From positions 2,279,501 through 2,343,500 of the forward strand of contig JAYKYS010000001.1 in NCBI GenBank assembly GCA_036924285.1: DNA of 64,000 bases, in the 5' to 3' direction. The position numbers and the translations under genes are program-made. The notes below the pieces were generated by a model. That model made no database searches. It was given only the letters and a program-made list of their open reading frames with translations, and had not been told where the DNA came from. Source of the DNA: Asterella californica. Taxonomy: Eukaryota > Streptophyta > Marchantiopsida > Marchantiales > Aytoniaceae. The stretch's first letter is position 1; each line of letters opens with the position of its first letter. Below are positions 1 through 11,445 of this stretch, piece after piece.

Positions 1-1
1 G

Positions 2-463
2 ACCAAGGCCTACTCCATCCCTCAGGGGATGACTGGGAAGTTCATCCCCAGGTGGGCCGGACCTTTCGAGATATTCAAGAAGGTAGCTCCTGTAAGTTAT
101 CACTTAAGTTTCCCCTCTAGCATGCAGGGGTATCACCCCATCATCCACATTTCGAACTTAAAGAAGTTTGTACCAGATGATATGCAGATTCCAGGGAGGA
201 TCCAGAAGTGGAACCCTGCCTTGGAACACTTACCTATGCTCTCAGATATGCGGGTAAGGAGGATACTGGACCAGAGGTCCTTGCCTGGTCCCAGTACTGA
301 GCCCGAAAGGGTGGAACTACTTGTTGAATGAGAAGGCCGCGGCATGGTAGCCCAGACTTGGGTGACTCTGGCAGAGATCCCTTGGGTACTGATAGCCCGA
401 CCATACCAAGTTTTTATCCGGGGAAGGGTCCCGCAAGTCGCCCTACCCGTTGCCCCAGCCTGA
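2..463 (+). pseudogene. Ty3/gypsy chromovirus polyprotein C-terminus (integrase tail and chromodomain)
   Basis: The frame is open from the left window edge, so this is the 3' end of a longer pol gene. It encodes the integrase C-terminal module (GKFIPRWAGPFEI, then YHPIIHISNLKKFVP), which binds DNA in this family, followed from about position 240 by a chromodomain-like segment (MRVRRILDQRS ... VELLVE). A TGA at 329-331 sits where chromodomains have a conserved Trp, and the frame then continues as EGRGMVAQTWVTLAEIPW to a TGA at 461-463, directly before the polypurine tract. The premature stop is therefore probably a TGG-to-TGA decay mutation. The chromodomain places the element among the chromoviruses. 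The rest of the element is outside the window. Confidence 0.8.
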
Positions 464-472
464 GGGGAGGAG
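462..472 (+). other. polypurine tract of element 1
   Basis: A purine run (gaggggaggag) lies immediately after the end of the pol frame and immediately before TGTAAGAG, the apparent first bases of the 3' LTR. Position and composition fit the plus-strand priming site of an LTR retrotransposon. Confidence 0.6.
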
Positions 473-1736
473 TGTAAGAGGATTGCGCGAGAGGCTTGGA
501 GGGGTCAGAGACCACTGCACTGCATGAGGAGTCGCGATCCTGAATGCACATAGGTGTAGATTATCTCCTAAGGTCCAGCCAGCTTTTACAGGTCCACCTC
601 AAGAGAGTAGGGAGGAGGAAAAATAAAGCTAGCTGATCTAGCTGAGCTCGAGGTATACTACATGTACCAGTGCACTTAAAATCTTATCTCGGGTAAGACT
701 CTCCTATCACAGAAAGGATTGAGACCGAGTTGAGACCCCTAGAAAAAAAGGAAAACTCTTCGGTAGGAGGTACAGGTGTGGGGTCACACCTCTTCGTTTG
801 TGCGATAGTATGTCATAAGGACCCTTCATCATCCCCGCGGGTCCTCAACCCAGAAGCGGAAGAGGTAAACAGGTCGAAGACTAGCCCCAAGATCTCATCG
901 TCGTTTCATTTCAGGCTGACTATGATTTAAATGGCTAAAAGGCTGTTTGGAGGCCCCGGGAGGTGAACAGTCGAGTCACGGCTTAGTTAGGTCCAAGTCC
1001 GGGAAGTAGACGTAAGAAGGAGTAAGGCCTTAAGGCCTCGAAGGTAATTTTGGGCCAGGGGGTACCCCCTGACCACCCCGCAGCCAATCGGAGGCAGACA
1101 CGTACCCCGAAGTAGAGCCGAGGACCAAGAAACGAACAGGTCATCCTTGGGCATGCATCCCTATGCGTTCGCGCACGCTGAAGACGAAGCGACGCCGCGT
1201 GGCAGTGGAGGACAAGCCCGCGTAAGACACACGCGCGAAGAGGGGGAGTGGAATCACCGAAGGCCCGCTTCCCTATGAGGAGAGAACGGACGTAGAGGAC
1301 GTGGCAGATTGGCGACCCGACGGAGAAGCCCGATTGATCGAGAACCCCTCTGGGTGACGGCGGCACACGCATAAGCGTGGCCGTTCGCCTTCCCCCGAGG
1401 AGGGAAGCATGATTGGAAAGCTAGCCGGGCCTGCATCCCCACGCGCGAGTTCCCAGCCAATGGGAACTTGCGGAACCTGGCCGTTACCCCCTCGCGAATA
1501 CTCTACTCGACCCGCGTGGCACGTTCTGGTTGGCCGCGCCATTTTGAGATCGCGGACTCTACTTGGGAAGCGCGAAGGACGGTCAGACGAAGGAGCCACC
1601 TGCCAGGGTATAAAGACTGTCATAGGGCACTGTGCCGGAGACGACGCCGAGGCCGGAACGGGAAGCCGTATGCGAGAGAGCCACGTAGCTAGTATCCTCC
1701 GCGAAGATAGGGACGCCTTCGCCGCTGTGTGTATAC

Positions 1737-1766
1737 ACACGAGGTTTCCTCGAGGAAACCTCGTGT
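1737..1766. repeat. perfect 30-bp palindrome inside the LTR
   Basis: Positions 1737-1751 (acacgaggtttcctc) are the exact reverse complement of 1752-1766 with no spacer. It lies about 125 bp downstream of the TATA-like box, so it would be in the 5' transcript leader, where it could form a hairpin or a self-dimerising site. Confidence 0.85.
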
Positions 1767-2180
1767 CCAGCCGCAGGTGACAGTTTTGTCAGTTTTAGGG
1801 TAGCCCGAGAGGCGCGAGGGTATGGCTGCAGATTGGAGTCAGTGGGTCGATAGGTTATTCGATAGGAAGGTCCTGCCATGACCCTAGTACTGAAAGGACC
1901 TTGTCTGGAGTCGCCGCGCCTACCTTTGAGGGTATGCCGATGTGTATGAGCTGAATTCAGTAAAGGGTCCCCGCCGTTGTGAAATTGGAGGGTCTGCGTG
2001 AGATTGCATGAGTGTGAGAAGAGTCATGGGCATGTGTGTTGCCCCGGTTCTCGAGTAGGTTGAAGGAGTGATCAGGAGAAGAGTGTCTGAGTGGTTGGCT
2101 GGGTTTGGGAGGTTCGCAAGGAGTTAACGCCGCCGTGGTTTTGATCGATTTTTGAATTTTCGCACCAAGACCCGCGCTGT

Positions 2181-2217
2181 TGAACCTCTGACCCGAGAAC
2201 CACGGGTCAGAGGTTCA
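2181..2217. repeat. 15-bp perfect inverted repeat, 7-nt loop
   Basis: 2181-2195 (tgaacctctgacccg) pairs perfectly with 2203-2217 around agaacca. It lies at or near the right end of the GC-rich LTR segment. It could be a hairpin in the element's RNA or the edge of a small foldback insertion. Confidence 0.85.
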
Positions 2218-4441
2218 AGTTCAGGAGACGTTCCGATAGGAGCGGTATTTACTCTTCTTCGTACTACAGTACGGGGAAAACAATGATAAAAAGCTCGCCG
2301 AAGATAGACTAGATATTGGGACCGAACATTTGTAAGTGAACATCGAGCATTTAGAGAACTGGAGAGACAGAGAGAGATATGGTTTGGAAGAAGGGCAAAG
2401 AGCCAGATGAGCGCCCCTTTGGGAGTTCGGAGTGGTCTTCTCAAGAGCAACCACGAGCCAGAAAGACCCACGAGGAAGGCTCCTCCCGCTGTGAATATTT
2501 CAGAACGAACAAAAGCAAACGAGTTTGCGAGATTGAATAGTTTGAGGTCTTTTTACGAATTGTGTGCTCGAGGTGTGGAGTAAGTGCAAGAAGGGCAGAA
2601 CGCAAGTCGAGAAATACTGGTTGGAAGAAGGAGCGATGCGGAGTCTTCGTGAAAGACGAGCTACGTGATGTAGGATGAAGCAAGAATTGATAGCATTTAT
2701 GGACGTCTCCTCGTGAGAGTAGAGATGGCGGTGGTCGCTGCCAATGAGCTGTTACTGTTTTGCGACTCCATTAGCAATTCACCGCAGGGCTCTTCTCATA
2801 ATTTTTTGGCTGGTAAAATGCTTTGCTCACGTGCACAATGAATTTAGAGAGATTTAAGTGTAAGAACAAGTTGAGGATATGGCTGGGAGTCTGGATGGTT
2901 CAATTTAGTTGAGTGTTAATATTCGTAGTGTAATGCAGTTGGGTCTAGCGCGGACAAGAAAAATTATTTGTTGGACGTTGGTGTAGCCGGAGGAGTTGGA
3001 ATTTCTGTCCGATGACCGTCGTCTTTTTTCTTTTATCTTCTTTTCGTATCTCTAATATTCGCATTGAATGAGAAGTACATAATTTGGAGTTGATTCATAT
3101 GCCCAGACAACTGAATTCCTTATCAAAGCTCGTTCATTATGCTAGTATGGGTTAGAACTGAGGGAGTCATTACATAATCTATGGATATTCATGTTATTGA
3201 ACTCTGACAGCGTATATCATCCCAAGTCTCTCCTTCAGTTGACTCGTTCGTCGTAGTCGTTGAATAAGATGATGGAAATTTAGCCGATTTGGTAGGTTTT
3301 GAGGTACACATATGCACACTTTTATGTACTTGCAATCAACATGAAGTGTGTTAGAAAAAATGTGTGATTAGGTTTTGTAGTGAACTTGTATGAGGTCACC
3401 TTTCCGATTAATAGAGCGAGTCTTGAAGAAAGATCGTTCATATTGTAGTCTTCGTGACCAGATTGTTGATTTTGTTGGTGGATATCGTTTGTTAGGTGAG
3501 GTGACACAAGCGTCAAGGCGTTGTGCCATGTTTGACAAGAAAAAAAATTGTAAAGTGAAGATTGAAGCAATGAAACGTCACTCCATCACACGCACATGTA
3601 TTTCGAGAAGCGAAGAAGGCTCTGTCAAGCAGCAGAAGGCATTTGGACCTAATTCTCTCGACTTTAGTGTAGAGACTAGCTGTGCTCTTGCAAGTTTTTC
3701 TCACAAGTCCTGTCGGATATCTTTTAGATCAGTATCTCCACATGGGTTTAACTATGAAGTTGAGTCCTTCTTTAAGCATGGAATTCTGTTTTTGATATGC
3801 TAATTTAATTACGAGATTGATTGGGTTGTCGTTGCGTGTCATAGGTTATTATTCTTCTTATTGTCACGAGATCGCAAAAAATAACAATAGAATACAAAAA
3901 AAGTTCATGCTAGTTTGATATATATTTTATTGATTTCTTGTGACTTGTCATGATAAATTCATTAATTTTTACATATATTAATTCGCTAAAACACAACGAT
4001 TGGTTGCACATCCATTTGATATTAATTGTGGAAAGATTCTTATTCTCTTATTAAACATAAATTACTTAGTACTTTTAGCCAAAACATCTCATATAACGAT
4101 AATGTTCTATCCGAGATTGTAAATATCAACTTTTTCTTAAATTTTTTATTTTTCACTTTCAAAACCATCATGGTTTGATAATCCAAAACTATATTTGGTC
4201 ATTGTGAAATTTTGACTCCATAAACATATAAAAGTGCAAAAGATAATGATTTAATCGGACCTCTCTATGCTATTTTAAATTTAACTAGACCTCTAAAGAG
4301 TGCATACTTAATCAGACCTTTCAAATTATCATTTTTGTCATTGAACGTTTTTAGATTTACAAATAAAAATTCAAAAAAATATAAACATCTCATGCAGTCT
4401 GATTACTGTCTTGAGATTGATATCATGATTTGTTACTTTTG

Positions 4442-4491
4442 GTCCAATGCGCAAAGTGACCGCATTGGACTTTGATGAACTTCATCAAAGT
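4442..4491. repeat. two overlapping perfect hairpins in tandem
   Basis: gtccaatgcg (4442-4451) pairs with cgcattggac (4461-4470). Starting within its last two bases, actttgatgaa (4469-4479) pairs with ttcatcaaagt (4481-4491) around a single base. Related pieces (aatgcgg, cttcatgg) recur at 5150-5310, suggesting remains of a small foldback element. Confidence 0.75.
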
Positions 4492-4876
4492 GATGAAGTC
4501 GACGTCGATAGCTAAGTGGTGAAAAATGATGTACGTTTGTTTTCGTAACTAAAAGTCTTTACATTAGCTTTTTACATCTTTACATTTATCTTAAATATGT
4601 GTTGATTAATCAGGGTTATAGTTGATCAATCTATCTTAATGTGTGTTGATTTACGAATATAGTGCTCGAAGAAAAGTATATAAGAGAAAAGCTCACATGT
4701 GTAATACTAACATACAAATAAATTGTATAAATAAAACTATGGATAACTAATGCCATAAAATCAACGATAAATGTAAACACGAAAATTGTATGATCGACTA
4801 GTTCATGGAGGTTGATGCAAATAAAATTTGACAATCTAGAATTTCATAAATACGTAACGTAAAAATGAGCATTGGT

Positions 4877-5141
4877 CATCCATGAACTTCATGATGTTCA
4901 CTATCAATACAGACACTAGTGCAAACTAAAGTTGATTATTTATGAATTGCATAGATGTCATGCTTCAAAGACGAGGCATGATTGTCATGGAGGCTTATCA
5001 TCCATGAATTTCATGGATGTTCACTATCAATACAGAGACTAGTGCAAACTAAAATTGATTATTCATAAATTGTATGGATGTCATGTTTCAGACGAGGTGG
5101 GATTTTCATAGAGACTGATTATTCATGAACTTCATGGATAA
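4877..5141. repeat. degenerate 122-bp tandem repeat, about 2.2 copies
   Basis: The unit begins catccatgaactt/attt and includes ttcactatcaatacaga and actagtgcaaactaaa. Copies start at 4877 and 4999, and a partial third at about 5120 (attcatgaacttcatgga). The copies differ by scattered substitutions and small gaps. Confidence 0.75.
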
Positions 5142-5158
5142 GTAGAATTGTGCAATGC

Positions 5159-5222
5159 GGCTCTTCTTGTTTCAATTCTAGAGCGTTGTAGTTCTTACAG
5201 ATACATACGTTTATTGTCAAAT
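5159..5222 (+). repeat. dispersed repeat, copy 1
   Basis: This ~60-bp segment (ggctcttcttgttt ... gtagttcttacagatacata) recurs in direct orientation at 6581-6643 with few differences. The copies flank 1.36 kb of AT-rich DNA, so they may be ends of an insertion or relics of a duplication. Confidence 0.65.
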
Positions 5223-6580
5223 GAATGTTGTTATATACATTAATCAATTCGTAATTTTTCACTTGGCGTAAAGTGAGCCGCAATGCGGTTCTTCTTTGAA
5301 CTTCATGGTCACTAAGTTACATTTCACCTAAGAGCGCATTGTATTGACACACCAAACACCTCACATCGATATTAGCATAGAATGCATATATAAACCGCAC
5401 GTGGTACAAGAGCTGACCGTATCTCAAGGAGAAGTGAAACTGCCAATTTAGATCTATCTCTTAATAAAATATTTATCTATTACATCTTCATAATAATAAT
5501 ATTTTGATTATAAAGTATCTATAATTATAAGAATCAAAATCTTGTAAGAGTAAATGTGCTATCATGTTTCAGATCACAATCAATTTGTAAAATATTTTTA
5601 CCTCGTCTTGCTAATGCAATAAAAAATTAAACCAAATTTGTCTATTGAATAACTTTAGAATTTTATTATAAAAATAAAATAAAAACTAAAAAAATATTAA
5701 CATTATTTTTGTTGATATATTACGTGTTCATAATCATGTAATGAATCAATTTATCATATCAAGAAAAAATGTAATAATTTTGAATTCTATTCTAATCAAA
5801 AGATTCATGTTATCTTTAAAGAATAATTATTCAAATGTAATAATGTATAACAATAACAAAATCATATGAAAAAATTTTATTATTAAAAACTTGGATCAAG
5901 ATCTTATGTCAAAATGATTTGACATATTGAATGCAATTACTTTCAACTACATAACGTTCCAAAGTTATCTAAAAAGTGCTGAAGTGAAACGATTAATCAA
6001 AAACGAAAATTTTTATTAAAATGATATGATCATCAAAACAATATATTTCTTGAATAAATCCATTGCTGTCTTCTGGATGAAAGAAGATCGGACGTTTCAC
6101 CATGTTAGAGGAAAACGGACGGACGACAAAGAATGCGGTGGGACATATAAGAATCGGGGCGGATTGAACGGTGGAGATGGGAATTATCCGCCAAATCATT
6201 TACGAACATAGAACTTACAGGTGTTGCAGCGAACTAGATTATCCTTCCGCTCTTCACCATCGTGCGGAAGTCGAAAGAACGCAGAAACAAATGAATTCGA
6301 ACACTCCACAGCTCGACAGTGAAATGAGAGGACGAAGTGCGCAAGGCGCTTCGAGCCTTCGAGGAAGAGTGTCCTTTCCTTAGATGCTTCGCATTGTGTG
6401 CTGCTATCGTCATTGTGATCTGAGGACGGGCCTTGCGTCACCACCGCAACTGTTGTCCGGCCACGTTAGCACTGCACTTCCGGTTCTCAAGGATCAAAGT
6501 CACAACATTGAGTTCGATCAGTTCGCCCGGGGTCTAAGGATGCGCTTGTGTTGACTATGCGGCAGTTGAGGTTCCTTATC

Positions 6581-6643
6581 GGCTCTTCTTGTTTGAAATT
6601 CTAGAGCACTGTAGTTCTTACAGATACATATGTTTCATGTCGA
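6581..6643 (+). repeat. dispersed repeat, copy 2
   Basis: Direct repeat of 5159-5222. It lies about 260 bp upstream of the proposed sigma factor start codon, so it may fall in that gene's promoter or 5' UTR. Confidence 0.65.
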
Positions 6644-6901
6644 ATCCAGACTTTAATTTTGAATGTACTGTTTTAGGGTACTGGTTGCGGGACTTACATC
6701 GGTAGGGGGCAGAAAATATATCTTTTGTCGATGTTGAATTTTGCTTCTGGCATCACGTGCCTTGCGTCGGAATTGTACTTGTCGTGAACTTAACTTGGAC
6801 TCTGGAACGTGCAGGTAACAGACAGAATTGGAAACAGTTTGAGTACCCGACGTGTACGGCGATATAGCAAGCTTTTTGGCCCAGGATCTCTCTGGGGCAA
6901 G

Positions 6902-9900
6902 ATGGTGGTCGCAGCTGTGAAGCTGCCGGGACATCAGATTTGGAGTAGAGCTTTGTCGAAAGGAGGAAAAGGGATGAGAGGGAGAGCAGCAGTGGTCGTG
7001 CTCGGTGACATAGGACGATGTCCTCGAATGCAGTATCATGCCCTTTCTCTCTCGAGACAGGTGGAAATGGTTTTAACCTTGTCCCACCCTTACAAATATT
7101 GAATCATCGCTGGGCGAATTCACGAGTAGTGCATGACACTAAAGCTCGAATTTGCTCTTTGATCTGACAGGCTGGACTGGAGGTTGACATAGTCGCGTTT
7201 TCAGGTATATGGTTGACTCGCTTTCGCTACATTTGTGCTGGTGGAAACGATTGGCTATGAAATTTTTGCTCTGCGCGGAATCCCCAAATTCATTTCTAAA
7301 TCGAGGGATGAAAGGGTCGGGTCACTGGGTAAAATTTCATGTGATTAACTGGGCCTTCTGCTCATGATAATATCGAACTAGTTATTATCCGAATATTGTC
7401 GTTGTAAATACTAGTCTCAATGAGTGCGTGTATATTTTGGTGCACTTGGAACCAGCTTTCAGTCAAATACAGAGTTTGCCGGTGACTACTGCTTCTGCTG
7501 GTGAGAAGCGGTCTTCCTTGCGCCAGTCCCTTCAAGCAAATGCGACGAGTGTGACAACGGAAAGCTGGGTGGGGAGTGATGAAGCGGTTGCCACCACCGC
7601 AGCTGAGGAAGCGATGGCCCTGGCACGAGCAGCTGCCAAGGCAGCTAGGGATGCCGCTGCATATGCTGAAGCCCAGGCTTTAGCTGAGTCTTTCCAAGAT
7701 TTTCCCACCGAACAAGATTTGCTGTTACTGGAGAGGGCAAGATTGACTGCGAAATGTGGCTCTGTATTAAGCATGGAGTCTACTGATGTTCTGAAAGATG
7801 TTGAAACGGAACAGATCCGTAGTTTATGGAAGGAGTTAAATTTTGCACCCAGCGAATTAGATTCGGGATCAAATTCAGGTGTTGACTGGGAACGTCAGCT
7901 TGGAAGAACTGGCGACGATTCACAGAATCCGGAATATGAAAGGGATGGCAGAAACATACCGATTGCGGTAAGGTCTAGTCGCCGTCGAGAAAGGATACTA
8001 AAGCGGGAACGAGCCATGATAAGAGCTGATCAAGCCGCATCAGCCGCACCTACCACATTAAAAGCAAAGAAGTCACTGCCTGTGTACGATCCACAAGACC
8101 CGGTTCGGGCGTACTTGAGGGAAATCGGGAAGACAAAGCTTCTGACGTCCTCGGAGGAGATTGAGCTTGCTGAAGGAATCCAGGTAGCTTTCTTTGAGTT
8201 TCAAGACTCATATCTCTGTACTGCGACTTACATCAGCACTCACACCTTCTTTGGATGGTTACCCCCAAAAGTGGTCCACGTTTTGCATAATAAGTATATT
8301 TGTCAGTCCGTGTGTACGTATTGCAATTTGATTTTCGGATCATGGTACTTCGGAGACACCTGAGAGTCCATATTATGCTACTGACTCGTTTCTAAATTAA
8401 TAACTGACACTGAGAAGACCAACTTGATTTCACTGTAAGGGTAAAGAGGGGTTAAGAACGCGCGCAGATTGTTGCAGCTAGTCCATCTGACTCAGATATA
8501 TTGAACGACAATGTCCTGACGCTGCTCCATTGTCAGGATCTGTTGAGAGTGGAGAATGTGAGAAACGATTTGGGAGAGCAAATGGGGCGAGAGCCCACTC
8601 TGATTGAGTGGGCTAAGGCTGTTGGGGCTGAACGACATTCATTAGAATCACGAATTAAGGCAGGACAAGCTTGCAAAGATAAGATGGTGAATTCAAACTT
8701 GCGTCTGGTGGTATCGATTGCTAAGAGGTACCAAGGCAGGGGCATGACGATTCAGGATCTCATTCAGGTTAGTTTCGTGCTTCCAGCAGACATCAGCATC
8801 CGCTGTAGGTTCGGATGTGCTGATCCACTACGAAAACAAGTTTAGAATGCTGTATACAAGTCCTTAGATCCCTACAGGTGCGATCCCATGGTTAGTGTTA
8901 AGAAATAATTTGACTTTTAATCCCATGTTGTCTTCTTTGTCCTCTCTTTCATCGTAATTATACAAGTTTCTGGAGCTACGTGTGAATGATAAGTTCTGTA
9001 AGTTCTGTCCAGGTCTAGAAAATATACTGAGCTGTAGCCAGTGGAATGTCGGTCGAGTCCTTGGACCCGATGCACTTCTGGTTCGTGTTTGCCTTGAACG
9101 TGTGAATAAATTGATGCCGTGTACTTTTCAGGAGGGAAGTATGGGTTTGATCCGAGGCGCCGAGAAATTTGATCATACGAGAGGATTCAAGTTCTCGACT
9201 TACGCTCATTGGTGGATCCGACAAGCCATAACAAGGGCTATAGCTGATCAATCTAGAACTATTCGACTCCCTGTAAGAACCATACTGTAACTCTATACTT
9301 CGAGGCTTATTCATAAGCAACTTGCTTGTCAAGTCCAGCTGGAGCCCGAGTGTTACGTGGATGTACTTCCATTTTGTGAATCTCGTAGGGATGCCCTTTT
9401 TAACTGGGGGCGAATCAATCCAATCTCGCAGGTTCACGTTTATGAGTTACTGTCGCGAATCACGAAGGCGAAGAGCATGTTAGCTGCTGAACACGGACGC
9501 CCTCCCAGGGATGAGGAAGTCGCTGAATTAGTTGGCCTAAGTATGGAGAAGTTGAAAATGGTGATCAAGTCAGCCAAGTCACCGAAATCTATGGAGTTTC
9601 CTATTGGAAAGAATAATGATACAACTCTTGGGGTACAAACATGATCCTCTTTCTATGCACCTCGCGCAACCTGTAACAGAGAAAGGAATTCTTTTCATTT
9701 TGGTGGCCAGCGTTTACGTTGTAGAACGTATATCGTGTTTTGATATCAGCTTTGTAATGCTGATGTGCTGCTTTATCTGCTGTAGGCAATCAGTTTAGGT
9801 CAGCTTCAGTCGGTGAAGTTCTCGCATAGATATTTTTTACTGACGGAGTGCTTCTGTGCTTGCAGGAAGTCATAGCGGATAAGGACATCGACTCTCCCGA

Positions 9901-10147
9901 GGAAGCTATTTGCAAGAGATTGCTTAAGCAGGACTTGGACGTTGTTCTGCACACTCTTAGTCCACGTGAAAGGGAGGTACTCAGATTGCGATATGGTTTG
10001 GATGATGGCAGGATGAGGACTCTTGAGGAAATAGGAAATGTTTTTAAAGTAACTAGGGAACGGATACGTCAAATTGAAGCTAAAGCTTTGAGAAAGCTCC
10101 GACAGCCTAGTAGGAACACTGCTCTGCGCGAGTATCTCGACCTGTAG
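6902..10147 (+). CDS. SIG: plastid RNA polymerase sigma factor (sigma-70 family, SIG), six exons
   Basis: Directs the bacterial-type plastid RNA polymerase to promoters; made in the nucleus and imported. Proposed exons: 6902-7060, 7473-8183, 8537-8767, 9132-9272, 9432-9632, 9866-10147, all phase 0 with GT-AG introns, giving 574 aa, a normal length for plant SIG proteins. Residues 1-53 are basic and rich in Ala/Ser like a transit peptide. An Ala-rich helix follows (about 100-130). Region 1.2 ([15 protein letters not shown]) ends exon 2. Region 2 spans exons 3-4, with [14 protein letters not shown] and the promoter-melting segment [13 protein letters not shown]. Region 3 is in exon 5. Region 4 in exon 6 has [15 protein letters not shown] and the helix-turn-helix [16 protein letters not shown]. 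Exon 1 and its join to 7473 are my least certain calls; the frame also runs open back to 7428, without an ATG there. I do not assign a SIG subgroup. Confidence 0.9.
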
Positions 10148-11445
10148 CCTAGTTCACTTTATTCATGTCGATGAGGTTTCTGCCTTTACACACTCGAGAG
10201 GGAGAAGCTGAGTTGATGTTCTTCTAAAACGAAGGATTCTCTTCAAACACTCAAAACGGTAGACCATATCTGTGTACAAAGCATGCTACTATGGGAGTTA
10301 TAATCACTCCACTTCCCCATGGAGCTTTGCAGAATCCAAAGCTCAGTAAAGATACAATTATTTTGTGTTCGTCGACACGGTTCAATGCTCGTAACACCAA
10401 GTTCGCAAGATTGTTCATCATCTTCGGCAAGCTGAGTTCTACAACATCAACTCTGACCAGGTTTGGAAGGTTTCGATGCAGCTGCCTCATAAATAGAGAA
10501 GGATTCGACCAATTAAGAGCGTTCAGATGGGGAGAGTCCTATCCACGAACGTTGCGACCTGAACAACACACTACAACTTTCTCTGAGGGCTCTATTGCGC
10601 GAGTTCCTTTCAATCCAGTGAGCACTTTCGCTTTTCATCTCGTTCTCTAGGTATCCACCGCGAGAGCAGAGGATGTGGTCGTGATTAACACGTATGACCC
10701 ACGAATCGCGCTCTTGTCAGGGAGGGCCAATATAGACTACCATTGTACCCAACTATTTGAGGCCCAGAGGGCTTAAGGGCCTTCGCGCGTGCTGGTGGAA
10801 TTCGTCCTAACTAGGGCGCCACTGGCCATATCGGGCCGTGGGAATGAGAAAATAGTGATCATTTCCGTGCCAAAAACCTGAAAGCTGAAGTCCCACCCTC
10901 GTCCGATCCGACGCGGTCCGGGCACGATGATCTCAGATTCCACAAGATGCAGGCGAGAATCATCCAAGCCACACGGAACAACTCAATACTGCGAGTTTAA
11001 ACCTGAAGTCAAGCTCGGTGTCTCCCCATAGCGTTCCTGCAGCGTGATGGAGAACGTGTTAAATCAAACGAACAATCCATAGCTGAGACTCCGAGAGTGA
11101 AGAAGAGAAATGCTCGACCCGGACGATCGCAATTGGGCCTGATTAGCAGCAAACCCTCGTAGGAATGAAAGACCGATCAGGCTTTCTTTATGGAGTTTGT
11201 AGTGACCCTCAGAAAGAGGACGCAAGGAGGCTCAAATTCAATGCTTAGAAAGTATACCGGAGGACTAACTGCGCGGTGCGTTGCGGACGTGGTATACGTG
11301 AAAGACTACGTAAAGGAGGCGCGGGTGACAGCAGGACTCGCATGAGAATCGCCGCCCAACGAGAAACAGAGAATCATGGCCGAGGAGCGGATGGAGATCG
11401 ATTGGGAACGAGAATTTGGTTGATGGAAAGTCTGAGAGCGGCAGA
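10148..11445. other. intergenic region between the SIG and NADK3 genes
   Basis: It should contain the 3' UTR of the sigma factor gene and the promoter and 5' UTR of the kinase gene. ORFs here (for example 10291-10650) resemble nothing known. I find no convincing polyadenylation signal, TATA box or repeat. Confidence 0.5.

Larger units (their letters stand above)
473..2250 (+). repeat. probable 3' LTR of element 1 (right edge not fixed)
   Basis: The LTR starts with TGTAAGAG after the polypurine tract. The segment is GC-rich, unlike the AT-rich DNA beyond about 2300, and has a TATA-like box (tataaa) at 1609-1614 that could start element transcription. It contains two long perfect inverted repeats, annotated separately. 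The partner LTR is outside the window and I could not identify the CA end or a target duplication, so the right limit is only where composition changes. Long minus-strand ORFs at 983-1740 are unlike any protein I know and look like by-products of high GC. Confidence 0.4.
2251..6901. other. AT-rich intergenic stretch upstream of the sigma factor gene
   Basis: No gene is supported here. The longest plus-strand ORF, 3390-3803 (137 codons), resembles no family I know and shows no domain. From about 3840 to 6000 the DNA is strongly AT-rich. It holds paired hairpins (4442-4491), a 122-bp tandem repeat (4877-5141) and one copy of a dispersed 60-bp repeat (5159); a second copy lies at 6581. The last few hundred bases probably hold the sigma factor promoter and 5' UTR, but I see no clear TATA box that fixes a start. 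Confidence 0.5.

Noticed and set aside
983..1740. Long minus-strand ORFs
   Set aside because: They lie in a GC-rich LTR, overlap each other and resemble no protein.
8184..8363. Read-through of sigma factor exon 2 to a stop at 8363
   Set aside because: The conserved sequence stops at the donor cag|gtagct and resumes in phase at 8537; the read-through peptide is unlike the family.
7428..10147. Bacterial sigma-70 gene, suggesting bacterial DNA
   Set aside because: The frame is split by introns with GT-AG borders and the protein has a transit-like N-terminus; neighbours are plant genes and plant LTR elements.
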